Counted from the stretch's first letter, positions 42,249 through 52,650 are shown. The stretch: DNA of 64,000 nucleotides from Denitrobaculum tricleocarpae (GCF_007004665.1 NZ_ML660061.1:1-64000), one strand, 5' to 3'. Numbers and translations are program-made. The notes: generated from the sequence alone by a model not told the origin.

Positions 42249-42710
42249 CTAAAGGGCCTGGGCTGCGGCGAGAACCTCGTCCACGTGCCCCTTGACCTTC
42301 ACCTTGCGCCAGACATTCTGCACCAAGCCCTTTTCATCAATCAGGAAGGTGGCGCGTTCGATCCCCATATACTTTTTGCCGTACATGGATTTCTCGACCC
42401 ATGTGCCATAGGCCTCGCAAACGCTGCCGTCTTCATCGGATCCCAGGATGAAGTTGAGTTCGTGCTTGGCTTTGAATTTGTCGTGCTTGGCGACCGTGTC
42501 CTTCGAAACGCCGACGATCTCGGCATCGACCTTGGAGAAGTCCGGCAGGGAATCGCGAAATCCGCAGGCTTCCTTGGTGCAGCCCGGTGTATCGTCCTTC
42601 GGGTAAAAGTAAAGAACAACTTTCTTGCCCTTGAGGGCTTTAAGGCTGACGTCACCCGCGCCATCCGTAGCCATTTTAAAGTCTGGTGCCTTTTGCCCGA
42701 CTTCGACCAT
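42249..42710 (-). CDS. bcp: Thioredoxin-dependent thiol peroxidase (bacterioferritin comigratory protein)
   Basis: This 153-residue atypical peroxiredoxin reduces hydroperoxides using thioredoxin. The active site reads YPKDDTPGCTKEACGFRD, with the peroxidatic cysteine and the second cysteine five residues later, as in E. coli Bcp. VGVSKDTVAKHDKF and RATFLIDEKG follow in the family order. It lies between glnE and the DUF455 gene on the same strand; the 152-base gap to glnE has a GGTTG-TTCG-CAACC hairpin at 42756-42769 and a CCTGAC-TG-GTCAGG dyad at 42834-42847. Confidence 0.95.
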   Translation of the reverse strand: MVEVGQKAPDFKMATDGAGDVSLKALKGKKVVLYFYPKDDTPGCTKEACGFRDSLPDFSKVDAEIVGVSKDTVAKHDKFKAKHELNFILGSDEDGSVCEAYGTWVEKSMYGKKYMGIERATFLIDEKGLVQNVWRKVKVKGHVDEVLAAAQAL

Positions 42711-42847
42711 TTAATCGTTCTCCCGTATTTTTCTGGTTGTATGACAGGTTACAAAGGTTGTTCGCAACCCTGATCCGGTCAATAGGCCGGATCGTTAAAA
42801 CATGCCTGTTTGTTACCGGCAGGATCGAATGTGCCTGACTGGTCAGG

Positions 42848-42877
42848 CTATTCTGGCGCTAACTATTCTGGCGCTAA
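42848..42877. repeat. Exact 15-bp tandem duplication across the glnE stop codon
   Basis: CTATTCTGGCGCTAA occurs twice without a gap, at 42848-42862 and 42863-42877. Read on the minus strand the unit is TTA GCG CCA GAA TAG, so the last four codons and the stop of glnE are followed by a second in-frame copy of themselves. It is a recent slippage duplication with no coding effect unless the first stop is read through. Confidence 0.9.
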
Positions 42878-45826
42878 AGACGCATGGGGCCGCTCGATGT
42901 ATTCCTGATAGATCTCGTAGCACGCATCGGTCTGTGTGATCAGGGCGTCTTTGACTTGAGCAAAGCTCTCAAGGCCCGTCGCCCGGCACAGTGCGATCTT
43001 GAGGTCGTCGGACGCCGTCGAATCGTCGAAGGCTTCGCCGGTCGTGAGACGCAGCAGGCCCTGAATTTCACGCAACAATTTGTGCGTCGCGATCAAGCGA
43101 CCGGCCTCCTTCTCTCCGATAATTCCGGCTTTTTGGCATTCCGCAAAGCTCTCGCAGCTCGAAGGTGAGAGGATGTCGGGGGATTCAGCGGCGTGTTTGA
43201 GTTGGAGATATTGGGCCAAAAACTCCACGTCGACCAGGCCGCCCCGGCGATGTTTTGTGTCCCAGAGGGTTTTGGCGGGCCGCTCGCGGTCGATGCGTGC
43301 GCGCATCTCGGCGACGTCCCGCAGGAGTTTTTCCGGATCGCGCCGTTGGCAGAGAATCAGTCGCTTTGCGGTCTCAAATCTCGCGCCAAGGTCCGGATCG
43401 CCCGCAATGACCCGAGCACGGGTGAGGGCCATCTGCTCCCAGGTCCAGGCACTGCTTTCCTGATACTTCACGAAGCCGGCCAGAGTGGTTGCAACAGGAC
43501 CGGCGGTGCCCGAGGGCCTGAGACGCATGTCTACCTCGTATAGCCGTCCCTCGCCGGTCGGGGCGGTCAGGGCATTGATCAAACGCTGGGTAAAACGTAC
43601 GTGGTAAACGCCTGGGTCCAGAGGTCGGTCACCATCTGAGTCCTTGCCATCGGGCGGCGGGTCGTAAAGGCATAAAAGGTCCAGATCGGAAGAGACGGTC
43701 ATTTCGCGGGCGCCCAGGCGGCCCATGGCAATCACCACCATGTCGGGACCGTTCAACCTGCCATGGCGTAGCGAAAACTCCTCCAATACCCGCGGGTAAA
43801 GCCTGCGCAGGACGGCGTCGGCGACATTGCTCAAAGACTCGCCGGTCTCCTGCGCATCCCCCGTGTGGCGCAGGATATGTACACCGATCTGAAAGCGCTG
43901 ATCGTTAGCCCATCGCCGTGAGAAGTCGAGAACGTCCTGAAAGTCACGGGCCTGGTTCAAGACAGACGTGAGATCTGCCTCGAGCTCCTCCCGACCAAGG
44001 ACGGGATCAAAGAAGCCGGGTGTCAGAACGCAGTCGAGCAGGCCGCTGTTCCGGCTGAGCTGATCTGCCAGAACCGGAGCCCCGCCCATGATTTCGGCAA
44101 TCAGATCCAGAAGTGTCGGATTGGCATGCAGCATCGAAAAGAGCTGGACGCCGGCGGGCAGGCCCGCGAGAAAACTGTCGAATTTGGCCAGCGCGAAATC
44201 TGGCTGCGCCGTCTCGCCCAGGGCCTTGAGCAGCGACGGTAAAATTTCACCGAGGATCCGCTGTGCCCGTGTCGAACGTGTCGCCCGGTAGCGCCCGCTC
44301 TGCCATGAGTGAATGAGGTGCACGACTTTCGTGCCATCGCTAAAACCGTAGCCTTCCAGGATCTTGAGGTCTTGCTCACTGGGATCACTGTCGGTCGCGA
44401 TAAAACTGATGTCCGACTCCGGCGCAGTGTCGTCTTCGAACAGCTCCGCATAGCGGTTCTCGACACATCGGAGTTTTTCCAGAAGCGCCTCTCCAAAGGC
44501 TTTACTGTCATCGTAGCCCATGAAAGCGCCGATTTCGGCCAAGCCCTCATCACTATCCGGCAGGCTTTGGGTCTGCTGGTCGTCGACCATTTGCAGCCGG
44601 TGCTCGACCCGCCGCAAAAACCAATAGGCGTTCGTCAATTGATCGGCGGCGGCTTGCTCCAGATGACCGGTTTCGACGAGATCCCGGAGTGTCTTGACGG
44701 TTTTCGCATTCCGGAGACGGATATCGCGGCCGCCCCAGATCATCTGCTGGGTCTGGGCAAAGAACTCGATTTCCCGGATACCGCCGCGGCCGAGTTTGAC
44801 ATTGTGGCCGAGCACAGCAATGGCGTCGCTGCCTTTGTGGGCGTTGATCTGCCGTTTAATGGAGTGGATTTCCTGGATTGCTGCGAAATCCAGATGTTTG
44901 CGCCAGATGAAGGGGTGCAGTTCGCGCAGGAAGGACTCCCCCAGCGCCAGATCACCGGCACAGGGCCGCGCCTTGATCATGGCCGCGCGCTCCCAGTTTT
45001 TCCCCAGGCTTTCGTAATAAACCATTGCAGCCTGGGTTGAGATGGCGAGGGGCGTGGCGCTGGGGTCGGGCCGCAAGCGCAGGTCGGTGCGGAAGACGTA
45101 GCCATCTTTCGTCCGGTCCTGGAGAAGCCGGACCAGATCCCGGGTCAGGCGGACATAGCCTTCCTGCGGGCCCCGATGGTGGTGGTAGTCAACCTTCTCA
45201 CGGTCGAACAGTACTATCAGGTCGATATCCGATGAATAATTGAGCTCGCCCGCGCCAAGTTTTCCCATGGCCAGGATCACGTAGCCACAGTCTTTCTCGG
45301 GGGCGTCAGGGTGCGGCAGTACGAGCTCACCACGATCATGAGCCGCGTGCAGCAGGTACCGGACCGCGGCGGAGAGTGCCGCGTCGGCGAAGTCTGATAA
45401 GGCTTCAACGACCTCGGTATCGCTCCAGAGTTCTGCAAGGTCCGCGATGGCGGTCAAGATTGCAATGCGCCGTTTGGCGAGCCTCAGGGTCTCTGAAACG
45501 TTCGTGATCGGCCCTGACACGGGAAGATCCTGCTTGAGGCCTTCCAGAAGCTCGCCTAGAACCTTTGTGGGGCCAAACTTTAAAACGGAATAGAGTGTTC
45601 CAATATCTGAGGTCAGGGCGTGCGTCAGGAAGGGGCTGTTCGAGAACACCGCGTCCAGGAGAGCTTGTCCGGACTCCGAGGATGGAAGCGTTTCTGCGAA
45701 GTGCTTGAGATCCGGATCTTCCAAGCAGCCGATTTCTTCGGCCCAGAGTTTTTGACCCAGCGCCACCCGCTCGGCGTTACGCACTTTAGGCAGTTTGTTT
45801 TTTGATATTTGATCCAGGTACAGCAT
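42863..45826 (-). CDS. glnE: Bifunctional glutamine synthetase adenylyltransferase/adenylyl-removing enzyme
   Basis: This 987-residue enzyme adds AMP to glutamine synthetase or removes it in response to PII proteins. It has two nucleotidyltransferase domains, each with its metal-binding Asp pair: NYSSDIDLIVLFD near residue 195 (deadenylylation half) and TVSSDLDLLCLYD near residue 715 (adenylylation half). KLGRGGIREIEFFAQ and HRRGGLVDVEFLAQYL mark the two following helical domains. The length is standard for GlnE. It is divergent from the AsmA-like gene and leads the run glnE-bcp-DUF455-EamA on the minus strand. Confidence 0.96.
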   Translation of the reverse strand: MLYLDQISKNKLPKVRNAERVALGQKLWAEEIGCLEDPDLKHFAETLPSSESGQALLDAVFSNSPFLTHALTSDIGTLYSVLKFGPTKVLGELLEGLKQDLPVSGPITNVSETLRLAKRRIAILTAIADLAELWSDTEVVEALSDFADAALSAAVRYLLHAAHDRGELVLPHPDAPEKDCGYVILAMGKLGAGELNYSSDIDLIVLFDREKVDYHHHRGPQEGYVRLTRDLVRLLQDRTKDGYVFRTDLRLRPDPSATPLAISTQAAMVYYESLGKNWERAAMIKARPCAGDLALGESFLRELHPFIWRKHLDFAAIQEIHSIKRQINAHKGSDAIAVLGHNVKLGRGGIREIEFFAQTQQMIWGGRDIRLRNAKTVKTLRDLVETGHLEQAAADQLTNAYWFLRRVEHRLQMVDDQQTQSLPDSDEGLAEIGAFMGYDDSKAFGEALLEKLRCVENRYAELFEDDTAPESDISFIATDSDPSEQDLKILEGYGFSDGTKVVHLIHSWQSGRYRATRSTRAQRILGEILPSLLKALGETAQPDFALAKFDSFLAGLPAGVQLFSMLHANPTLLDLIAEIMGGAPVLADQLSRNSGLLDCVLTPGFFDPVLGREELEADLTSVLNQARDFQDVLDFSRRWANDQRFQIGVHILRHTGDAQETGESLSNVADAVLRRLYPRVLEEFSLRHGRLNGPDMVVIAMGRLGAREMTVSSDLDLLCLYDPPPDGKDSDGDRPLDPGVYHVRFTQRLINALTAPTGEGRLYEVDMRLRPSGTAGPVATTLAGFVKYQESSAWTWEQMALTRARVIAGDPDLGARFETAKRLILCQRRDPEKLLRDVAEMRARIDRERPAKTLWDTKHRRGGLVDVEFLAQYLQLKHAAESPDILSPSSCESFAECQKAGIIGEKEAGRLIATHKLLREIQGLLRLTTGEAFDDSTASDDLKIALCRATGLESFAQVKDALITQTDACYEIYQEYIERPHASLAPE

Positions 45827-45917
45827 CGTCTCTCAATTCCGGCTTTCCGGAAGACTGCGAGACCCTGCGCGGCGGGTCAAGCTTGCGACAGGGGTCATAA
45901 GGGAAGTTTCCGGAGAA

Positions 45918-48900
45918 ATGCGCAGATTTTGGATCTATGCCGCTGAATGCTGTATCGGTTTGATCGCCGGTATTGCCTTGCTTGCCGGCATCGTCTTCTG
46001 GCGGCTGACCGATGGACCGGTTGCGATCAATTTCCTGGTGCCCTACGCCGAAGAGGCGCTTAGCGAGGTTGTTGAGGATACCACCGTCGAGGTCGCCGAA
46101 ACCTATGTCGCTTGGAATGCCGACCAGCGCGCTGTCGAAGTCCGGGTTCTGAACGCGGTTGCCAGGGGCGCTGACGGCGAGGTCATTGCCAGTTTTCCAA
46201 GCGTCGGCGTGGAGCTCAGTCTGCGCGCCCTGGTGCAGGGGACCTTCGCCCCGACCGTTATCGAGATCAAAGGCGCCGCGATCAACCTGGTACGCGATGC
46301 CGATGGCGGGTTTCTGCTGGGTGGCGAAGTCATTGCCCAGCAGACCGAGGGCCCTGTTACGGTTGCACCTCCAAAGGGGCGTGATGAAGTCGCAGGAAGT
46401 TCGGCGGCGCTGAAAAGCGTGCTGGATGAGCTTTTGTCTCAACCTGATCCAAGCCTTCCTCTCGCTTTCCTGCGTGAAGTGCGGATCGTTGGCGGGACTA
46501 TTCTCCTCGACGACCGGCGTGCGGATGTTCTCTGGTACGCGCCGGACGCCAGCGTTTCCTTGCGGCGCGACGCGGCGGGTCTCGCGGGCGAGGTTGATTT
46601 GGCGCTCGACGTCGGGGGGGAACGCGCCACTTTGGATGGCGCCTTTCTATACGACCGCTCGACCGAAATACTGGATCTGGCGGCGACCCTGGAGAATCTG
46701 CCGCCGGCCTCCCTCGTGCCTGCAGCCTCGGAACTCAAGCCGCTCAGCGGTTTCTCTGCGTCCCTTGGCGGCAATGTTTCAGCGTCGATGAGCCTCGGCG
46801 GCCGGGTCGATTTTCTGCGGTTTACGCTCACTCTGGGCGCCGGTGATCTGGCGGTAGCAGGTATTTTGCCCGAAGTCCTCCCCGTGCGGGGAATGGAGGT
46901 CAAAGGCCGGTTCGACGGCCCGACGCAGGAACTCTTCGTAGACGGTGGCAGTCTGCGCCTCGGCTCGGAGGAAGAAGCCGGACCCGAGATCAAGTTCGAG
47001 GGAAAGCTTCAGGTCCGTGACCGGATCTTTCATGCTTCAGGCAGTGTTGAGACAGCAAACGTAAAAGCCGACGAGCTGGGCAGATATTGGCCGCCAATTG
47101 CCAGTCCCAACGGGCGCGAATGGGTGTTGGAGAACGTGCACCGAGGTGTCGCGGAGTCCGCGCGGGTTGAGGTGTCTGCATCGGTGCCCGAAGACGACCT
47201 TGAGGCTGTGGAAATCCACGATGTGAAAGGCACGCTGAAGTACAGCGGGCTGGATATTCACTTTCTGCGGCCCATGCCGCCGATCACAGGGGTTTATGGC
47301 ACGGCGACATTCGACGCTGCCGGAATGCACTTCCAGCCTGCCGGCGGACGGCTTGGCGATCTGATCGTTCAGCCTTCGGATATCAGGATTGGCGGTTTTG
47401 ATCGCGACGGTCCGGAGTCCATGTCGATCCGCAGCCGCGTCGAAGGCCCGGTTCGCGATGCTCTTCTCCTGCTGAATCACGAGCGCCTCAAGCTGATTGA
47501 CGGTCTTGGGATCCGGCCCGAGGATACTGGCGGCACCGCCAATACAGACTTGAGTTTCGATTTTCCGCTGATCGCAGCTCTCAGCTTTGACGATGTCGAT
47601 CTCTCGGCGAATGCGGCGGTGCAGGATGCGTCGGTCAAGCAGGTGCTGTTCGGTCAGGACGCGACAAAGGGCCAGCTCGAAGTTGCGGTCACCAATACGC
47701 AGATGAACCTGAAAGGACCGGTCGAACTTGGGGGCGTTCCAGGCACGGTGGACTGGTTTGAGCCTTTTGACTCCAGCCTGCCGACCGGCAGCGTGATTAG
47801 GGCCTTGGTGCCTTCGATCGACAATGCCGGCCGCGAGCGCATGGGTTTCGACTTCCTGCCCTATCTGGACGGCCCTGTCTCTGCTTCCATTGTCTACACC
47901 GCACGCCGGGAGCTGCCTGATGAAGTTCAACTGATCGCTAACCTGGCGACCGCGAAGCTCGAAGCCGCCCCCCTGTTGTGGACAAAGGATCCAGGGGTTG
48001 CGGGCGAAATTCGGGCGGTGATCGAGTTGGTCGACGACCGGGCCACGCGGATCAAGGATATAGAGCTGACGGCGGGCGATCTGACGGCATCCGGCCATAT
48101 CACCATGGATGAGGCCGGGCGGGACATCTCCGAGATTTTTGCCGACAGTTTGCGTTTTGGACGCACGGCTGTGTCAGCGGTGCACATGCGGCGCTTACCC
48201 GAAGAAGTCGCGGTCTCAATCGGGGGCGGGACGGTTGATGCACAACCCTATCTGGCGCGTGATCCCTCGTCTCCCGATCAGGCCGAGCCAGCCAATGCAT
48301 CTGCGGATGTATCTGCGCCCAAACCCGAGGAGCCGCGAGATGCCTTCTCGATTACGACCGCACGCACGCTGGATGCGTTACTGTTCGGGGAGGAGCAGTA
48401 TCTGGAGTCCGTTACTTTTTCGCTTCAGCAATTGACGACGGGTTGGGATCGAATCGCGCTGGATGGCGAGATACCGGAGCAATTCTGGACCCCACCGGTC
48501 CTCGGCACAGCGGAAGATGACGCAGAGACCGAGGAACCTGCCGTTCCCGCGCTGCCTGAGAAGAAACTGGTCAGTGTCGACTTTCGCCCTTTGATCGGCA
48601 CGAAACACAGCCTGCGCGCCAGGACAAACGACCTGGGCGCTGCGCTTCGGGTCCTGAATGTTCTCGACACAGTCGAAGGCGGCGTGTTGGAGGTTCGCGG
48701 CGAGAGTGATGGCCCCTCACCGGCCTTTCCGATCAGGGCCAGCTTGCAGGCCCGTGACTACCGATTGGTGAACGCATCGATTTTGGCACGGATACTGACC
48801 TTCGGATCCCTGACGGGCGCACTGGACACGCTCTCGGGTGAGGGGATCGAATTCCAGCGTCTGATCGGTGATTTTGTGCTCAATAACGGCATTGCCAGCT

Positions 48901-49229
48901 CCGAGTCGATGCGCGCTTATGGTCCTGCAATCGGGCTTACAGCCAAGGGGGCACTCAACTTCGACAGTCAGAATATGGACGTGGAGGGAGCGGTCATTCC
49001 TGCATACACCGTCAATCGGGTGCTTGGTCAGATACCGGTGCTCGGAACAATCCTGACCGGTGGTGACGGCGGCGGCGTGCTGGGAGTCAACTACAGTATC
49101 GGCGGGACTTTCGAAGAGCCCGATATTTCGGTCAATCCCTTATCTGCTCTGGCTCCCGGTTTTCTCCGCCGCCTCTTCAGCGGCGGCGGAGAGCCCGTGG
49201 ACCTGCCTGACGAGCGCGAACAGCCGTAA
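45918..49229 (+). CDS. AsmA-like / DUF3971 (YhdP-family) envelope protein
   Basis: This is a 1103-residue protein with one N-terminal membrane helix (residues 6-29) and a very long beta-rich periplasmic part. DUF3971-type sequence is seen in FRLTDGPVAINFLVPYAEEAL and in the central repeats. The C-terminal AsmA_2-type region has IPVLGTILTGGDGGGVLGVNYSIGG split over it, then EEPDISVNPLSALAPGFLRRLF. Related AsmA/YhdP/TamB proteins form bridges for phospholipid transfer to the outer membrane, which is the likely role. It ends four bases before the convergent tyrS stop, where TAAGCGCTTA (49227-49236) is a palindrome holding both stops. Confidence 0.87.
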   Translation: MRRFWIYAAECCIGLIAGIALLAGIVFWRLTDGPVAINFLVPYAEEALSEVVEDTTVEVAETYVAWNADQRAVEVRVLNAVARGADGEVIASFPSVGVELSLRALVQGTFAPTVIEIKGAAINLVRDADGGFLLGGEVIAQQTEGPVTVAPPKGRDEVAGSSAALKSVLDELLSQPDPSLPLAFLREVRIVGGTILLDDRRADVLWYAPDASVSLRRDAAGLAGEVDLALDVGGERATLDGAFLYDRSTEILDLAATLENLPPASLVPAASELKPLSGFSASLGGNVSASMSLGGRVDFLRFTLTLGAGDLAVAGILPEVLPVRGMEVKGRFDGPTQELFVDGGSLRLGSEEEAGPEIKFEGKLQVRDRIFHASGSVETANVKADELGRYWPPIASPNGREWVLENVHRGVAESARVEVSASVPEDDLEAVEIHDVKGTLKYSGLDIHFLRPMPPITGVYGTATFDAAGMHFQPAGGRLGDLIVQPSDIRIGGFDRDGPESMSIRSRVEGPVRDALLLLNHERLKLIDGLGIRPEDTGGTANTDLSFDFPLIAALSFDDVDLSANAAVQDASVKQVLFGQDATKGQLEVAVTNTQMNLKGPVELGGVPGTVDWFEPFDSSLPTGSVIRALVPSIDNAGRERMGFDFLPYLDGPVSASIVYTARRELPDEVQLIANLATAKLEAAPLLWTKDPGVAGEIRAVIELVDDRATRIKDIELTAGDLTASGHITMDEAGRDISEIFADSLRFGRTAVSAVHMRRLPEEVAVSIGGGTVDAQPYLARDPSSPDQAEPANASADVSAPKPEEPRDAFSITTARTLDALLFGEEQYLESVTFSLQQLTTGWDRIALDGEIPEQFWTPPVLGTAEDDAETEEPAVPALPEKKLVSVDFRPLIGTKHSLRARTNDLGAALRVLNVLDTVEGGVLEVRGESDGPSPAFPIRASLQARDYRLVNASILARILTFGSLTGALDTLSGEGIEFQRLIGDFVLNNGIASSESMRAYGPAIGLTAKGALNFDSQNMDVEGAVIPAYTVNRVLGQIPVLGTILTGGDGGGVLGVNYSIGGTFEEPDISVNPLSALAPGFLRRLFSGGGEPVDLPDEREQP

Positions 49230-49233
49230 GCGC

Positions 49234-50499
49234 TTAAACAGCCTTAACCAGCACGTGGCGTTTCTTGCCTGCGGACAGCTTGACGACGCCGTCGCTGTTC
49301 AGGTCGTCAAGGCCGACGGCGCATTGGTCGTTCGGAATGGCGACATCGTTGATCCGGCCGCCTCCACCCTTTATCAGCCGGCGCGCCTCGCCGTTGCTGC
49401 CGGCCAGCCCGGCCTGGCGCAAGAGTTCGTAGGCGAGGATACCGCTCTCGAGGCTGCCGCGCGCAACTTCGATGGTCGGCAGATCCTGAGCGAGGGCGCC
49501 TTCCTCAAAGGTCTTGCGGGCGGTCTCCATGGCTTTTTCGGCCTGCTCGCGTCCACGGCAAAGCGCTGTTGCCTCCGCCGCGAGCACTTTCTTGGCCTCG
49601 TTGATCTCCGAACCGTCCAGCCTTTCCAATTTGAGGATCTCGTCTTCGGGCAGTTCGGTGAAGAGCCGCAGGAAGCGGCCAACGTCCGCATCTTCGGTAT
49701 TGCGCCAGAACTGCCAGTAGTCGTAGGCCGATAAACGTTCTTCGTTAAGCCAAATCGCGCCATCGGCCGTCTTGCCCATCTTGGCACCGGATGACGTGGT
49801 CAGCAGGGGTGTGGTCAAGCCGAAGACCGTGGTCTGATTGATCCGGCGCGTGAGATCGACGCCATTCACGATGTTGCCCCATTGATCCGAGCCGCCCATT
49901 TGCAGCATGCATTTGTGGCGCTTGTTCAGCTCGAGAAAATCATAGGCCTGCAGGACCATGTAGTTGAATTCCAGAAAGGAAAGCGGTTGCTCGCGGTCCA
50001 GCCGCAGTTTGACGGAATCGAAACCGAGCATGCGGTTGACCGAGAAGTGTCGGCCAAAATCGCGCAGGAAGTCGATGTAGTTCAGTTCCTCGAGCCAATC
50101 GGCGTTGTTCACCATCATCGCGTCGCTGGGTCCCTCGCCGAAAGTCAGGAACTGCGAGAAAATCTGCTGGATCCCCGCGACGTTCTTGGCGATGTCTTCA
50201 CTGGTCAGCAAGCGCCGGGCATCATCTTTGCCGGAGGGGTCGCCGACCTTTGACGTCCCGCCGCCCATGAGGACGATCGGCTTATGCCCGGCTTTTTGGA
50301 GCGCGCGCAGCATCATGATCTGAACCAGACTTCCGACATGCAAAGAGTCCGCCGTCAGGTCGAAACCGATATAGGCAGCAATCGGGCCTTGCGCGGTCAG
50401 GGCGTCAAGTTCCGCCATATCCGTGCACTGATGAATGAAGCCGCGACGGCTCATTTCACGCAAAAAGTCCGATTTCAGGTTCGCATTCGAGGAAGTCAT
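49234..50499 (-). CDS. tyrS: Tyrosyl-tRNA synthetase
   Basis: This 421-residue class I synthetase has the HIGH-like motif LHVGS near residue 53 in [19 protein letters not shown], the tyrosine-binding [26 protein letters not shown] region, the KMSKS equivalent KMGKT in [12 protein letters not shown], and a C-terminal S4 RNA-binding domain ([19 protein letters not shown] split across it). Its leader on the minus strand holds a stem-loop TCAGGTT (50518-50524) / AACCTGA (50552-50558). It is divergent from anmK. Confidence 0.96.
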   Translation of the reverse strand: MTSSNANLKSDFLREMSRRGFIHQCTDMAELDALTAQGPIAAYIGFDLTADSLHVGSLVQIMMLRALQKAGHKPIVLMGGGTSKVGDPSGKDDARRLLTSEDIAKNVAGIQQIFSQFLTFGEGPSDAMMVNNADWLEELNYIDFLRDFGRHFSVNRMLGFDSVKLRLDREQPLSFLEFNYMVLQAYDFLELNKRHKCMLQMGGSDQWGNIVNGVDLTRRINQTTVFGLTTPLLTTSSGAKMGKTADGAIWLNEERLSAYDYWQFWRNTEDADVGRFLRLFTELPEDEILKLERLDGSEINEAKKVLAAEATALCRGREQAEKAMETARKTFEEGALAQDLPTIEVARGSLESGILAYELLRQAGLAGSNGEARRLIKGGGGRINDVAIPNDQCAVGLDDLNSDGVVKLSAGKKRHVLVKAV

Positions 50500-50711
50500 G
50501 GTTCGCTACACTAAATTTCAGGTTCACGGGCGCAGGCAGTAAGGCTTCTGAAACCTGACTGGGTCATAACTGACTGATCACGTCTCTCTAAGTTACGTCT
50601 CATTGGGTCACGTCCAGCCGCTTCGCACCTGAAGCCTCGCCTTGCCCTGGGCGGGCCGATTTAACACAATCGCGGCAAGACCTCAATCGGACCTGTTGCG
50701 CAAGGGGATTT

Positions 50712-51812
50712 ATGCAAGACTTCGCCAAGTTCTGGACCATCGGTTTAATGAGCGGCACCTCGCTCGACGGTATCGACGCCGCGCTGCTGAAAAGCGATGG
50801 GCAGAGGATTCTGGCATTCGGGCCCCGGCTGACACTGGCCTACGATGATGACTTTCGCGAGGACTTGCGGGCGGCTCTTGGGGGCAAAGGACCCATAGAA
50901 ACTGTGGAGCGGTCGCTGACCCTGCGCCATGCCGAGGCGGTGACGCAGCTTGTCGCGCAGGCCGGTATCCCGCGCAGCGAGATCGTTCTTGTGGGTTTTC
51001 ACGGCCATACCATCTTTCATGCGCCGGACCAGGGGCGGACCTGGCAGATCGGTGATGCCGCTCTTTTGGCGCGGGAGACCGGGTTTGATGTGGTGGCTGA
51101 CTTCCGCAGCCGAGATGTCTCGCTGGGCGGACAAGGTGCCCCTTTCGCGCCGCTGTTTCACGCGGCGCTGGCCCGCGATCTGGAGAAACCCCTGGCCGTG
51201 CTCAATATCGGCGGTGTTGCCAACGTGACCTGGATCCCCGGATCAAGCGAGACCTCCAACCCGTCAGAAGATCATTTGTTGGCCTGCGATACGGGCCCTG
51301 GAAATGCCCTGCTTAACGACTGGGTCGAGCGCCATACGGGACGCGCGATGGACGAAGGTGGCGTGCTCGCAGAGGCGGGCGAGGTCGATGCGGGGGTCTT
51401 GAAGGTGATGCTCGAGCACGATTACTTCGGTCAGGCATTGCCCAAGTCTTTGGACCGGGATGATTTCGATCCGGCTCCGGTGGCCGGCTTGTCCTTGGAG
51501 GATGGGGCTGCCACTCTGACGGCCTTTACCGCAGCAGCTGTCGCCCGTGTCGTCCCTCAGCTTCCCGAGGCCCCCGGGCGCTGGCTTGTGACCGGTGGCG
51601 GGCGCCACAATCCTACTTTGATGGCAATGCTCGCGAAGGAGCTGGCCGTACCGGTAGAGCCGGTCGAAGCCGTCGGCTGGGACGGCGATGCGCTCGAAGC
51701 GCAGGCTTTCGCTTACCTGGCCGTGCGCTCGCGTCTCGGGCTGCCGCTCTCGCTCCCGGGTACAACCGGCGTCACGCAGGCGACAACAGGTGGCGTTTTC
51801 ACGCCGGCCTGA
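50712..51812 (+). CDS. anmK: Anhydro-N-acetylmuramic acid kinase
   Basis: This 366-residue enzyme phosphorylates and opens 1,6-anhydro-MurNAc during cell-wall recycling. It starts with TIGLMSGTSLDGIDAALL, the family signature, and continues with VGFHGHTIFHAPDQGRTWQIGD, DFRSRDVSLGGQGAPFAPLFH, NIGGVANVTWIPG and a late VTGGGRHNPTLM. An AAGGGG ribosome site precedes the ATG. Its placement opposite tyrS is common in proteobacteria. The 212-base spacer to tyrS shows only short repeats. Confidence 0.95.
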   Translation: MQDFAKFWTIGLMSGTSLDGIDAALLKSDGQRILAFGPRLTLAYDDDFREDLRAALGGKGPIETVERSLTLRHAEAVTQLVAQAGIPRSEIVLVGFHGHTIFHAPDQGRTWQIGDAALLARETGFDVVADFRSRDVSLGGQGAPFAPLFHAALARDLEKPLAVLNIGGVANVTWIPGSSETSNPSEDHLLACDTGPGNALLNDWVERHTGRAMDEGGVLAEAGEVDAGVLKVMLEHDYFGQALPKSLDRDDFDPAPVAGLSLEDGAATLTAFTAAAVARVVPQLPEAPGRWLVTGGGRHNPTLMAMLAKELAVPVEPVEAVGWDGDALEAQAFAYLAVRSRLGLPLSLPGTTGVTQATTGGVFTPA

Positions 51813-51845
51813 CCGACCCGCGCCCCGAGCAGACAACCAGAGATG

Positions 51846-52511
51846 TCAGGGGGCGACTGCCGCCTGATCCCCGCTCTTCAATGCCTTGTTGAGATAGTCG
51901 TCGAGATGACCGTTCAACTCGTCCATCTGCTCGCCGAAGAAGTGACCGGCTCCGGCCAGAACGCGGTAATCAATCTCGATACCCCGCTGGCTGGAGAGCT
52001 TGTCAACCAGCTTCGCGACTGAGGGCTCGGGAACGATTTCGTCCTGGTCGCCCTGCAGAATCAGGCCTGACGAGGGGCAGGGAGCCAGGAAAGTGAAGTC
52101 GTGCATGTTTGCCGGCGGTGCAACGGAGATGAAGCCATTGATCTCCGGCCGGCGCATCAAAAGCTGCATGCCGATCCAGGCACCGAAGGAAAATCCGGCA
52201 ATCCAGCAGGCCGAGGCATTTTCATTGACCGACTGCAGCCAGTCCAGTGAGGAAGCAGCGTCGGAGAGCTCCCCTTCGCCGCGATCAAAGACACCCTGAG
52301 AACGGCCTACCCCGCGAAAGTTGAAGCGGAGAACCGAGAAACCCTGCCGCACAAAGGCATGATACAGGGTGTAAACCACCTTGTTGTTCATGGTGCCGCC
52401 ATGTTGCGGGTGTGGTTGCAGCATAAGGGCAATCGGGGCATTCGGGGACTTATTGTGGTGATAGCGTCCCTCTAGTCGGCCTTCCGGGCCGTTTATGATC
52501 ACGTCTGGCAT
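51846..52511 (-). CDS. Alpha/beta-hydrolase (COG2945 type)
   Basis: This 221-residue hydrolase has the strand-nucleophile-helix GFSFGAWIG near residue 110, a LRFNFRGVGRSQG stretch near residue 60 that is typical of the group, ILQGDQDEIVP with the acidic residue near residue 155, and AGAGHFF with the catalytic His. The MLQPHPQHGGTMNNKVV stretch is characteristic of COG2945. Substrate and role are unknown; similar genes often lie near cysE/iscR clusters in alphaproteobacteria. It is divergent from cysE across the IscR-type promoter region. Confidence 0.85.
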   Translation of the reverse strand: MPDVIINGPEGRLEGRYHHNKSPNAPIALMLQPHPQHGGTMNNKVVYTLYHAFVRQGFSVLRFNFRGVGRSQGVFDRGEGELSDAASSLDWLQSVNENASACWIAGFSFGAWIGMQLLMRRPEINGFISVAPPANMHDFTFLAPCPSSGLILQGDQDEIVPEPSVAKLVDKLSSQRGIEIDYRVLAGAGHFFGEQMDELNGHLDDYLNKALKSGDQAAVAP

Positions 52512-52617
52512 CTAGCCAATCTTCCTCATCATAATCTCTTTTACACCTGGGCTGCGCGGGTATAACCCAGCAGCGAGCTGGGTCAAGGTTTCATCTGTCC
52601 AGGAAGCGAAATGCGAT

Positions 52618-52650
52618 ATACTTGACCCCTGTAGTCAGGTTTACTATATC
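52618..52650 (+). promoter_or_regulatory. Sigma-70-type promoter overlapped by an IscR-type (type 1) box
   Basis: A -35 element TTGACC (52622-52627), a 17-base spacer and a -10 element TATATC (52645-52650) form a near-consensus promoter. The -35 sits in a dyad ACTTGAC-CCCTGTA-GTCAGGT with an ATA before it (52618 on), which matches the E. coli type 1 IscR site at its fixed GAC and AGTC positions and most flanking ones. The transcript would start near 52657 and give cysE a 92-base leader. Autorepression by the IscR in this operon is the natural reading. Confidence 0.75.
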
